Of a stretch of 21,103 nt of DNA, positions 13,897-21,103 are shown piece by piece (position 1 is the first letter of the stretch; each line of letters starts with the position of its first letter). Both the position numbers and the translations under genes were made by a program. Under the pieces are notes generated by a model. It was not told the DNA's origin. It was given only the letters and a program-made list of their open reading frames with translations, and ran no database searches. Source of the DNA: a virus; the IMG/VR virus record IMGVR_UViG_3300044846_000918, positions 1-21,103 of that record; one strand, given 5' to 3'.

Positions 13897-16641
13897 ATGA
13901 AGGTATATAATGCTTTACAACTTAAAAGCGGAGCTAAAGTTGAGCAAAATAGGATAGGAAGTATTACTCAACCATTACAATTCATTTCATCTAAAGAAAA
14001 AGATGCTGAATGGGCAGCTTGGAATTTAGACTGGATTGAATGGCAGGGTTTAAAACAGATCCGTAGAAATGCTCGCAGACTTATGAAAAACTATAAGCTT
14101 GCTAAAGGTATTATTGATAGAACTGATTACATTGTTGAAGAAGATAATGAGCATAGAGACATCATAGAAACTTTAACTAAAGAAGATGTTTCTGCCTTAG
14201 AACTAAAATTTTATCCTATTATTCCAAATGTAGTTAATGTTCTTGTAGCTGAATTTGCTAAGAGATCTACTAAACTTACATACCGTGCCGTTGATGAATT
14301 CTCATATAATGAGATGCTTGAGCAAAAAAGAAAGATGGTAGAAGAAGTTCTTATTTCTGAAGCTCAAGTAAAATTAAGTGCCGCTCTTTTAGAGCAAGGT
14401 GCAGATTTTGAATCTCCTGAAGTTCAACAACAAATGTCCCCAGAAAATCTTAGAACTCTACCTGAGATTGAACAGTTCTTTAAAAAGGACTATAGATCTA
14501 TGGTTGAAGAGTGGGCAACACATCAACATAAAGTAGATGTGGAAAGATTTAAGATGGATGAGTTAGAAGAAAGAGGATTCAGAGATTCACTTATTACAGA
14601 TAGAGAGTTCTGGCATTTCCGCATGATGGAAGATGACTATGAAGTAGAACTCTGGAACCCTGTAATTTCTTTTTACCATAAGTCTCCAGACTCAAGATAC
14701 ATATCTCAATCTCAATGGGTAGGTAAGACAGATATGATGACTGCTGCTGATGTAATTGACAGATATGGTTACATTATGGATGAAGAGCAGTTAGCAGCTC
14801 TTGAAGCAATTTATCCTATCAGATCTGCAGGATATACAACTGGTGGTTATCAAAATGATGGTACATTCTATGATGGTACTAAATCTCATGATTGGAATAC
14901 TAACATGCCATCACTTGCATACAGACAATATACCACAGCAATGGCAGGATCTGTATATGATGGAGGAGATATTATCAATCACATTCTATCAGAAGGAGAA
15001 GATTACTATGACCAAGGTGTTGCATACTTACTAAGAGTAACAACTGTATATTGGAAGTCTCAAAGAAAAGTAGGGCATCTTACTAAGATTACAGAAGAAG
15101 GTCAAGTTATCAATGAGATTATTACAGAAGACTATAAGGTAACAGAGAAACCTATATATGATACAAGACTCTTTAAAAATAAAACTAAAGATAATCTTAT
15201 ACTAGGTGAGCATATTGATTGGATCTGGATTAATGAAGTATGGGGTGGTGTAAAAATTGGACCAAACATTCCTTCATTCTGGGGTATGAATAACCCTGGT
15301 GGATTTACACCAATCTATATTGGTATAGATAGAAACCATGTAGGGCCACTTAAGTTCCAATTCAAAGGTGATAGCACACTTTATGGCTGTAAACTTCCTG
15401 TAGAAGGTGCAGTATTCTCAGATAGAAACACTAAGTCTACAGCACTTATTGATCTAATGAAGCCATATCAGATTGGATACAATATTGTAAACAACCAGAT
15501 TGCAGATATCTTAATAGATGAACTTGGTACTGTTATCTTATTAGATCAAAACTCATTACCAAGACATTCACTTGGAGAAGACTGGGGTAAAGGTAACTAT
15601 GCTAAAGCATACGTTGCAATGAAGAATTTCCAGATCTTACCTTTAGATACGTCTATTACAAATACTGAGAATGCATTAAACTTCCAGCATTTCCAGAAAC
15701 TTGATCTAGAACAAACAAATAGACTTATGTCTAGGATTCAATTAGCTAATTACTTTAAGCAACAAGCTTATGAAGTAATTGGTGTGAATCCACAAAGAAT
15801 GGGTCAACAGATAGCACAACAAACAGCTACTGGAGTAGAACAAGCTGTAGCAGCTTCATATGCACAGACAGAGATATACTTTATCCAGCACTGTGATTAT
15901 CTAATGCCTAGGGTACACCAAATGCGTACAGACTTAGCTCAGTACTATCATTCTACTAAACCATCATTAAGACTTACTTATATGACATCTGCGGATGAAA
16001 AAGTAAACTTCCAGATTAATGGTACAGACTTATTGATGAGAGACCTTAATATCTTTGCTAGTACTACTGCAAACCATAGAGCTATTCTTGAACAGCTTAA
16101 ATCTATGGCAATGCAGAATAATACTACCGGAGCTTCTATCTATGATCTTGGTAAAGTTGTTCAGTCAGACTCTATTGCAGAACTTAATAAAGTTCTTAAA
16201 ACATCTGAAGAGAAACAACAACAGATGAAACAACAAGAGATGCAACAAGCTCAGCAAATGCAAGAACAACAAATTCAGTCTCAACAAGAAATTGAAAGAC
16301 TTAAGATTGATTCTCAAGCTGCAGAGAAAGAGAAAGATAGACAAAAAGATATTCTTATTGCTGAGATTAGAGCATCCGGATATGGTGCTATGCAAGATAT
16401 GAACCAAAACATGCAGTCTGACTTTGCTGATCAAATGGATCAAATAAGACAGTCTGAACAGTATGGTGAGCAAATGTCTTTACAGAGAGAAAAGCAAGCA
16501 AATGAAAACTTAAGAGAGAATCAAAAGCTACAAATTGAACGTGAAAAGTTAAATGCTCAAAGAGAAATAGCAGACAAACAACTTCAAGTTGCAAGAGAAA
16601 ACAAGAATAGATTTGATAAATCTTCAGATAAGAAGAAGTAG
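13897..16641 (+). CDS. Portal protein (large, crAss-like)
   Basis: 914 residues, well above a typical 450-600 aa portal and in line with the large portals of crAss-like phages. It follows TerL and precedes scaffold-like and capsid genes, the expected place. The N-terminal region has a charged helical wing (WAAWNLDWIEWQGLKQIRRN, LMKNYKLAKGIIDR) and PIIPNVVNVLVAEFAKR. The middle contains Tyr/Trp-rich beta segments and the QANYFKQQAYEVIGVNPQRMG-type helix of portal stems (about 625-650). Residues 768-914 are a Gln/Glu/Lys-rich helix (for example QQQMKQQEMQQAQQMQEQQ), predicted as a long coiled coil that could form a barrel inside the head. Assignment rests on position, size and this layout. Confidence 0.82.
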   Translation: MKVYNALQLKSGAKVEQNRIGSITQPLQFISSKEKDAEWAAWNLDWIEWQGLKQIRRNARRLMKNYKLAKGIIDRTDYIVEEDNEHRDIIETLTKEDVSALELKFYPIIPNVVNVLVAEFAKRSTKLTYRAVDEFSYNEMLEQKRKMVEEVLISEAQVKLSAALLEQGADFESPEVQQQMSPENLRTLPEIEQFFKKDYRSMVEEWATHQHKVDVERFKMDELEERGFRDSLITDREFWHFRMMEDDYEVELWNPVISFYHKSPDSRYISQSQWVGKTDMMTAADVIDRYGYIMDEEQLAALEAIYPIRSAGYTTGGYQNDGTFYDGTKSHDWNTNMPSLAYRQYTTAMAGSVYDGGDIINHILSEGEDYYDQGVAYLLRVTTVYWKSQRKVGHLTKITEEGQVINEIITEDYKVTEKPIYDTRLFKNKTKDNLILGEHIDWIWINEVWGGVKIGPNIPSFWGMNNPGGFTPIYIGIDRNHVGPLKFQFKGDSTLYGCKLPVEGAVFSDRNTKSTALIDLMKPYQIGYNIVNNQIADILIDELGTVILLDQNSLPRHSLGEDWGKGNYAKAYVAMKNFQILPLDTSITNTENALNFQHFQKLDLEQTNRLMSRIQLANYFKQQAYEVIGVNPQRMGQQIAQQTATGVEQAVAASYAQTEIYFIQHCDYLMPRVHQMRTDLAQYYHSTKPSLRLTYMTSADEKVNFQINGTDLLMRDLNIFASTTANHRAILEQLKSMAMQNNTTGASIYDLGKVVQSDSIAELNKVLKTSEEKQQQMKQQEMQQAQQMQEQQIQSQQEIERLKIDSQAAEKEKDRQKDILIAEIRASGYGAMQDMNQNMQSDFADQMDQIRQSEQYGEQMSLQREKQANENLRENQKLQIEREKLNAQREIADKQLQVARENKNRFDKSSDKKK

Positions 16642-16730
16642 TTTAGCCATATAGTGCAAAAAATTTTTTCTAAAGCTTTAAATATTTCAAGTTTAATTTG
16701 TATATTAAATTATAAACAAAACCAACAAAG
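16642..16730 (+). promoter_or_regulatory. Candidate promoter region before scaffold/capsid genes
   Basis: This 89-base gap is almost entirely A/T. It holds A6T6 (16658-16669) followed one base later by the palindrome taaagcttta (16671-16680), then TTAATTTG (16693-16700), one mismatch from the TAnnTTTG -7 box and about 30 bases before the ATG. The gap closes with the leader aaaaccaacaaag. No hairpin terminator for the portal gene is seen. A dedicated promoter raising scaffold and capsid transcription is plausible but unproven. Confidence 0.4.
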
Positions 16731-18005
16731 ATGTCAGAACCAACAAAAAACCCTGAAGAAGATCAGGTACTAGACACTACAACGGTAGGTCAGGTAGATG
16801 TAAACATTGATGAGTTATTTGGGATGCCTGGTGCAGAAAGTGTAATGCTTCCTTCAGATAGTACCCAAGATGATAACAAACAGTCAGTCTTTTCTAAACC
16901 AAAAGATGTAGACACTACGTTCCTTGACAAAGGTGCTTCTAAGTCTGATGACTCAGGTAGTACAAATGATGCAGTAAGTTCCGCAGAGGTAGATGATGCC
17001 ATTGCTCAACTTGATGATATGATTAGTCAAGAAGAGGAAACTGGCAATAAGGGAAGACCAAAAGTAGATAAGTCAGGTCTTTCTGAGTTAGCTCTTAAAA
17101 TGATTGAAGAAGGTACACTTATTCCTTTTGATGATGATAAACCATTAGAAGAATATACTACTAAAGACTTCCGTGAATTATTTGAAGCTAACTTCCAAGA
17201 AAGAGAAAATAAAGTAAGACAAGATACTCCAAGAGAGTTCTTTCAGTCTCTTCCAGAAGAACTTCAGTATGCTGCTAAATATGTAGCTGACGGTGGTCAA
17301 GATCTTAAAGGTCTATTTAGAACTCTTGCTCAAATTGAAGAGATTAGAGAATTAGATCCTACAGATGAGTATGACCAAGCAGAAATTGCAAGACAATATT
17401 TGTATGCTAAAAGATTTGGTACAGCTGAAGAAATTGAAGCAGAAGTTAGTGACTGGGCTGATATGGGTAAACTAGAAGCAAAAGCTCAACAGTTTAAACC
17501 ACAGTTAGATAGAATGCAAGAAGAGGTTATGGCTAGAAAGTTAGCAGAACAAGAAGCTCTGAAACAACAACAGCAAGAACAAGCCAAAGCTTACCAAGAT
17601 AATGTATATAACACATTAACAGTTGGGGATCTTGGTGGTATCAAACTTGATAAGAAAGTTCAAAGTATGTTGTATGCAGGTTTAGTTCAACCTAACTACC
17701 CATCTATCTCAGGAAAGCAAACTAATATGCTTGGACACTTACTTGAAAAGTATCAGTTTGTAGAACCTAGACATGATCTTATTGCAGAAGCTCTTTGGCT
17801 CCTTGCGGATCCAGAGGGATACAAAGCAAGAGTAAAAGATATAGGAAGCAAAAAAGCTGTAGAAGATACAGTAAGAAAATTAAAGACTGAAGAATCTAGA
17901 AAGATTGCTTCATCAAGTGTACAAGATGAAGTAGATCAAAGAAGACCTTCTAAAGGAACACAAAGAACCCTCTCTAGACCAAACAATTTGTTCAAGAGAT
18001 TTTAA
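16731..18005 (+). CDS. Probable capsid scaffolding protein
   Basis: 424 residues between portal and major capsid protein, the usual place of a scaffold. The N-terminal 105 residues are acidic, low-complexity and likely disordered (DSTQDDNKQ, DDSGSTNDAVSSAEVDD, EEET). Residues 115-240 form a helical segment with Pro/Phe motifs (REFFQSLPEELQYAAKYV). Residues 245-290 are a Gln/Glu/Lys-rich coiled coil (KLAEQEALKQQQQEQAKAY). The C-terminus is basic and ends RTLSRPNNLFKRF, like the capsid-binding tails of scaffolds. No protease motif is recognised, though cleavage by an unseen maturation protease cannot be excluded. It starts in an A-rich leader and lies 30 bases before the capsid gene. Confidence 0.65.
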   Translation: MSEPTKNPEEDQVLDTTTVGQVDVNIDELFGMPGAESVMLPSDSTQDDNKQSVFSKPKDVDTTFLDKGASKSDDSGSTNDAVSSAEVDDAIAQLDDMISQEEETGNKGRPKVDKSGLSELALKMIEEGTLIPFDDDKPLEEYTTKDFRELFEANFQERENKVRQDTPREFFQSLPEELQYAAKYVADGGQDLKGLFRTLAQIEEIRELDPTDEYDQAEIARQYLYAKRFGTAEEIEAEVSDWADMGKLEAKAQQFKPQLDRMQEEVMARKLAEQEALKQQQQEQAKAYQDNVYNTLTVGDLGGIKLDKKVQSMLYAGLVQPNYPSISGKQTNMLGHLLEKYQFVEPRHDLIAEALWLLADPEGYKARVKDIGSKKAVEDTVRKLKTEESRKIASSSVQDEVDQRRPSKGTQRTLSRPNNLFKRF

Positions 18006-18035
18006 CAAGTAACAATTTAAATTAAATAAATACAA

Positions 18036-19652
18036 ATGGCAACTCCAGTTTTAAACAATGGTATATTCCTTAGGGATACCGCTTACAACGCAAGTTCCCA
18101 TGTGGATTCTTACCACTTGGTGAATATGCTGAAAGATGCTGAGCCTATGGACTTAGGCCCAGTTGATCTATGGGCTATGGCTCAAAAGGTAGAAATGCCT
18201 CTTTATCAAATGTCTTCATTTGGTGGCAAAAATGTTATCAGTGTTGATAATGCACGTGGGGAATACAGATGGCAGACTCCTGTCTCTATTGATCTTCCTT
18301 ACATTGTAGAAGACATGGAACCTACTAATGAGTACAAAGGTATTGAAGGTACTACTTTCCGTATCAAACTTAACAAAAGAGAATTTGGTCATGGTGATAT
18401 CATTACTTATGACAAATACAACGGTGTTGAGATGTACATTACTGCAGAAGATATCCTCCCTATTGGTGATGGCTTTATCTATACTGTACAGTTGGTGAAC
18501 AATGACAACTACAAATACTTAGATAATAAGTACTTGGCTAATGGTACTAAAGTATTCCGTAAAGGTTCTGCACGTGGTGAGTATGGTGAAAGATTCTCTG
18601 ACATCACTACTAACACTGGTTTCCGTGAATTCTATAACTACGTAGGTGGTGCTGAAGCTCACGTTCACTACTCTATCTCTAGCCGTGCTGACTTGATGAT
18701 CAAAGGTGGTATGAATGCAGATGGTACAGTTCCTGTAACTGAGATCTGGAGAACATTTGACAAGAACATTGATCCATCTATTGCTTCTTTGGAAGACATG
18801 GTGAAGGTAATGGGTAAAGATAAAGTTAAGAAAGCATTTGACAATGGTGACTTGTCACGTACATTCTTGACTAATATGGAAGCTGCTCACTTGAGCAAAA
18901 TTGCAACTGACATTGAAACATACCTCATGTGGGGTCATGGTGGTAGAGTACGTCAGGATGGTCCAGATGATGTTAGATTGTCTGTGGGTCTTTGGAAGCA
19001 GTTGGATAACTCATTCAAAAGAGTATACAACAAAAATAACTTCACACTTGACTTGTTCCGTTCTGAGATCTACAACTTCTTCAATGGTAAAGTTGAATTC
19101 CAAGGTCCAGATCCAAAACGTAGCCTAGTTGTACAAACTGGTATGGGTGGTATGCGTATGGTTAATGAGGCTATCAAACAAGAGGCTATCTCTTCTGGTC
19201 TTCTTATCCAAGCTGCTGACATCGGTGCAATCACTGGTAAAGGTATGGACTTGAACTTTGGTTTTGCTTACACTTCTTATGTTATCCCATTCTTGGCTAA
19301 CGTTAAGTTTGTGTTGAACCCAGCATTTGACAATGTTCATACAAATGATATTGAGAACCCAATCATTGATGGTTTCCCATTATCTTCTTACTCATTCATT
19401 ATCTTTGATATCACTGACAATACTAATGACAACATCTTCTTGTTGAAATTGTCTTGGGATAATCAATTGAAATGGTGGTATCAAAATGGTACTATGGATT
19501 ACATGGGACGTAGCCAAGGCTTCCAGTCTTCAGGTCAATTCAATGGTTACCGTGTGATGATGTCTCAAACAATGCCAGCTATCTGGGTTAAAGACCCTAC
19601 TAAAGTGTTGAAAATTGTTATGAGAAACCCAATCACTGGTGGATCATTCTAA
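18036..19652 (+). CDS. Major capsid protein, crAss-like
   Basis: 538 residues. The N-terminus contains SYHLVNMLKDAEPMDLGPVDLWAMAQKVEMPLYQM (about 25-59), a stretch I recognise from the crAss-like HK97-fold capsid protein. An E-loop/P-domain-like beta region (about 65-185) and a long A-domain (about 210-520) follow. The C-terminus ends MRNPITGGSF. It lies directly behind the scaffold-like gene and ahead of a strong terminator. Codon choice differs from its neighbours: Arg is often CGT and Leu often TTG, rather than the AGA and TTA/CTT preferred around it, as expected for the most highly expressed virion gene. Placement, length and motif make this the most secure structural assignment after the endolysin. 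Confidence 0.87.
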   Translation: MATPVLNNGIFLRDTAYNASSHVDSYHLVNMLKDAEPMDLGPVDLWAMAQKVEMPLYQMSSFGGKNVISVDNARGEYRWQTPVSIDLPYIVEDMEPTNEYKGIEGTTFRIKLNKREFGHGDIITYDKYNGVEMYITAEDILPIGDGFIYTVQLVNNDNYKYLDNKYLANGTKVFRKGSARGEYGERFSDITTNTGFREFYNYVGGAEAHVHYSISSRADLMIKGGMNADGTVPVTEIWRTFDKNIDPSIASLEDMVKVMGKDKVKKAFDNGDLSRTFLTNMEAAHLSKIATDIETYLMWGHGGRVRQDGPDDVRLSVGLWKQLDNSFKRVYNKNNFTLDLFRSEIYNFFNGKVEFQGPDPKRSLVVQTGMGGMRMVNEAIKQEAISSGLLIQAADIGAITGKGMDLNFGFAYTSYVIPFLANVKFVLNPAFDNVHTNDIENPIIDGFPLSSYSFIIFDITDNTNDNIFLLKLSWDNQLKWWYQNGTMDYMGRSQGFQSSGQFNGYRVMMSQTMPAIWVKDPTKVLKIVMRNPITGGSF

Positions 19653-19663
19653 TCATAGATGCG

Positions 19664-19693
19664 AAAAGGGAGGGGGCAACTCCTCCCTTTTTT
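19664..19693 (+). terminator. Intrinsic terminator after the major capsid gene
   Basis: A 10-bp stem aaaagggagg (19664-19673) pairs with cctccctttt (19682-19691) around the loop gggcaact. The T run 19688-19693 follows or forms the end of the stem. It begins 12 bases after the capsid stop. It probably limits transcription into the next gene and so helps make capsid transcripts more abundant than downstream ones. Confidence 0.88.
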
Positions 19694-19732
19694 ATTTAAC
19701 TTTAACCAACAAAAAAACAAAACCAACAAAAC
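19694..19732 (+). promoter_or_regulatory. A-rich leader with repeated accaacaaa motif
   Basis: The leader reads ttaaccaacaaaaaaac then aaaaccaacaaaac right up to the ATG. The same aaaaccaacaaa motif precedes the scaffold-like gene at 16717-16730. It has no Shine-Dalgarno sequence and no clear TAnnTTTG box. It is likely a translation-enhancing A-rich leader of the kind common in Bacteroidetes, served by read-through of the upstream terminator. Confidence 0.4.
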
Positions 19733-20749
19733 ATGGAAAATTTCACAATGGTAGAAACCGGACGTGGTACAGCAAAACAAAGTACTATTGCAGTACGTCC
19801 GTTCTTTGACAATGCAGTCTCTAATATGGGATTGGAAAATTATGGCTTATCTCTTTATGATGGAGTTAAGCACTTTGAACAACTTGCTTGTCTTGAGCAA
19901 AATGGAGTTATTAGATATCTTACTGGTCTAAATGAATTTGCACCAGAAATTAAACTCTTACTACCTGAAGATAGAGAAGCAAGAATAAGAGAAATTAGAA
20001 CTGCTATTGCAGAGCTTGAAAGAGAGCTTGCAGCTAATGTTCTAGATATTGAGGATCCACAGTTTTGGAACCAAGTTAAATTACTCAAGCCTGACAATAA
20101 AGATTTTTGGAATAGAATCCATATTGCTTGTGGTAATGAACCTACATTCCTAGATCCTAATGACCCATATGATAGAATTAAACTCTATGCTATTGAAGCT
20201 GGTGGGTTTTCTATTGTAGCAAAAAGTTTTGATGATGCAAGATCAAGAGCTGTTCCTCCTAAGTTTTACTTAGACAAAAAAGAACAAACAGTTATTGCAA
20301 GAACTGAATACAAGAAAATGCGTAACAAAGCACTTTCTGAACTTCAGAAATTATTTGACAAGAACAGTACTAAACTATTCTACGTAGCTAAAGTAGTAGA
20401 CGGCAACAGTACACAATATAGAAAGTCAACACCTAATGATGTTATGTATGAGAATATGGACTTGTACATTAACGGTGAGGGAGTTGAAGCCAACAAAGAA
20501 AGAGCTGCTAAGTCTTTCCTTGAAGCTGTAGGAATGGATATGGAAACACTAAAAATTAAATCAATTGTACGTGATTCCGTATTTTTTAAGTATATTATTA
20601 ATAAGGCTGATGGTTATATCTATCATGTTAAAACTGGTGCAATGCTAGGAAGAAATGTGTCAGATGTAATAGAGTACTTGAAGAACCCACTTAATGAGGA
20701 TGTTCTAACAGATCTTAACAAAGCCTGTGAAAAGTTTTGGAACTCTTAA
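19733..20749 (+). CDS. Conserved virion-block protein downstream of the capsid gene
   Basis: 338 residues, soluble, no signal peptide. An N-terminal globular stretch (GLENYGLSLYDGVKHFEQLA, about 34-53) is followed by a helical acidic segment (about 79-100, DREARIREIRTAIAELEREL), an aromatic middle (FWNQVKLLKPDNKDFWNRIH) and a Lys-rich helix (about 190-216, EYKKMRNKALSELQKLFDKN). The C-terminus is alpha/beta (KYIINKADGYIYHVKTGAML). A gene of this size behind the capsid protein is a regular feature of crAss-like structural blocks. A head auxiliary or head-tail connector role is therefore likely by context, but no specific domain is recognised. It sits between the capsid terminator and another basic gene 12 bases further on. 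Confidence 0.6.
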   Translation: MENFTMVETGRGTAKQSTIAVRPFFDNAVSNMGLENYGLSLYDGVKHFEQLACLEQNGVIRYLTGLNEFAPEIKLLLPEDREARIREIRTAIAELERELAANVLDIEDPQFWNQVKLLKPDNKDFWNRIHIACGNEPTFLDPNDPYDRIKLYAIEAGGFSIVAKSFDDARSRAVPPKFYLDKKEQTVIARTEYKKMRNKALSELQKLFDKNSTKLFYVAKVVDGNSTQYRKSTPNDVMYENMDLYINGEGVEANKERAAKSFLEAVGMDMETLKIKSIVRDSVFFKYIINKADGYIYHVKTGAMLGRNVSDVIEYLKNPLNEDVLTDLNKACEKFWNS

Positions 20750-20761
20750 AATTAAAATAAA

Positions 20762-21103
20762 ATGAAAACAAATAATGATCCAGTAAAACCTAAAAAAGGT
20801 AAAGTTCAAACTACTAAATCAGTAACAGTTAGTAACAAACCTAAAAAAAAGGGACCCGTTGCAAAAATGGGTGAATTAGAAACTCGTTTTAGAGCAACAA
20901 TGCAGAAAGCAGGAGAAGCTCTTTTTGGTATGGATAAATCAATGAGAACTCCACAAATGCAACGTATCCTTAATAAGGATGCTGCTATTTATAATAAAAA
21001 AGCAAAAGCAGATAAGGTTCAAGATGTTAGAGATAAATTTTCACAAGCTAAAAATAAATTAAAACTAGAAAAACTTCAGAAAGAAGGTTACAATAAAACT
21101 GGT
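20762..21103 (+). CDS. Basic protein of virion block, 3'-truncated by window edge
   Basis: The frame from ATG 20762 stays open for 114 codons to the last base of the window, so the stop is missing. The first 30 residues are Lys/Pro/Thr-rich and likely disordered (PVKPKKGKVQ, NKPKKKGP). A helical region follows with ELETRFRATMQKAGEALFGMDK and MQRILNKDAAIYNKKAKAD, then a charged coiled-coil-like helix. It starts 12 bases after the previous stop in an A-rich context, so it is probably co-transcribed with it. Basic tail plus helix suggests a DNA-contacting or minor virion protein, but I cannot name it. Confidence 0.6.
   Translation, partial: MKTNNDPVKPKKGKVQTTKSVTVSNKPKKKGPVAKMGELETRFRATMQKAGEALFGMDKSMRTPQMQRILNKDAAIYNKKAKADKVQDVRDKFSQAKNKLKLEKLQKEGYNKTG

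Noticed and set aside
16165-16594. Antisense Leu/Phe-rich frames opposite the portal tail that look like membrane proteins
   Set aside because: Gln/Lys/Glu-rich coding read backwards gives Leu/Phe/Cys runs. These are artefacts of the coiled-coil tail.
16642-16730. Terminator for the portal gene in the A/T-tract gap
   Set aside because: A6T6 and the short palindrome lack a GC stem and a loop, so they do not make a credible intrinsic terminator.
1-21103. Integrase, tRNA, CRISPR array, insertion sequence or toxin-antitoxin pair
   Set aside because: I saw no recombinase catalytic motif, no cloverleaf, no regular spacer-repeat array, no terminal inverted repeats with transposase and no toxin-like pair on either strand.

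Overview
This 21.1 kb window is AT-rich phage DNA with every supported gene on the + strand. It has the virion and lysis block of a tailed phage of a Bacteroidetes host, most probably a crAss-like (Crassvirales) podovirus or a close relative. The evidence for this is: (i) the order PD-(D/E)XK nuclease, small upstream gene, TerL (735 aa), very large portal (914 aa), acidic scaffold-like protein, major capsid protein with the crAss-type N-terminus, conserved post-capsid gene; (ii) an IHF-like protein and a Cys-rich protein upstream of TerL; (iii) starts that almost all lack a Shine-Dalgarno sequence and sit in A-rich leaders; (iv) a TAnnTTTG promoter motif; (v) a signal peptide ending in SSSQ, as is common in Flavobacteriia. 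No similarity search was possible, so family names rest on recognised motifs, gene order and lengths.

Layout. 1-5.6 kb: appendage or tail-fibre genes. These are a 5'-truncated gene, two small beta-rich proteins, two large paralogous modular fibre proteins with carbohydrate-binding-like modules, and a small trailing gene. 5.65-8.45 kb: an elaborate lysis cassette. It holds four tightly coupled small membrane/coiled-coil genes (two of them tandem paralogues), a spanin-like pair whose second member has its signal peptide encoded inside the 3' end of the first, a two-TM holin-like gene and an M15-type peptidase endolysin. 8.45-8.94 kb: a 52-aa gene and a small very basic protein, followed by a strong intrinsic terminator (8957-8988). 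9.0-16.64 kb: a new transcription unit starting at a TATATTTG box, with small acidic, winged-helix-like, IHF-like and Cys-rich genes, then nuclease, candidate TerS, TerL and portal. 16.64-16.73 kb: an A/T-tract regulatory gap. 16.73-19.65 kb: scaffold-like protein and major capsid protein, closed by a second terminator (19664-19693). 19.7-21.1 kb: post-capsid virion gene and a 3'-truncated basic gene.

How it works together. TerL, portal, scaffold and capsid protein build and fill the head. The nuclease, IHF-like and Cys-rich proteins probably serve DNA processing or packaging. The fibre genes supply receptor recognition. The holin, endolysin and spanin-like proteins breach inner membrane, wall and outer membrane of a Gram-negative host. 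There is no integrase, reverse transcriptase, CRISPR array, tRNA or insertion sequence in the window, and no gene-free stretch longer than about 115 bases.
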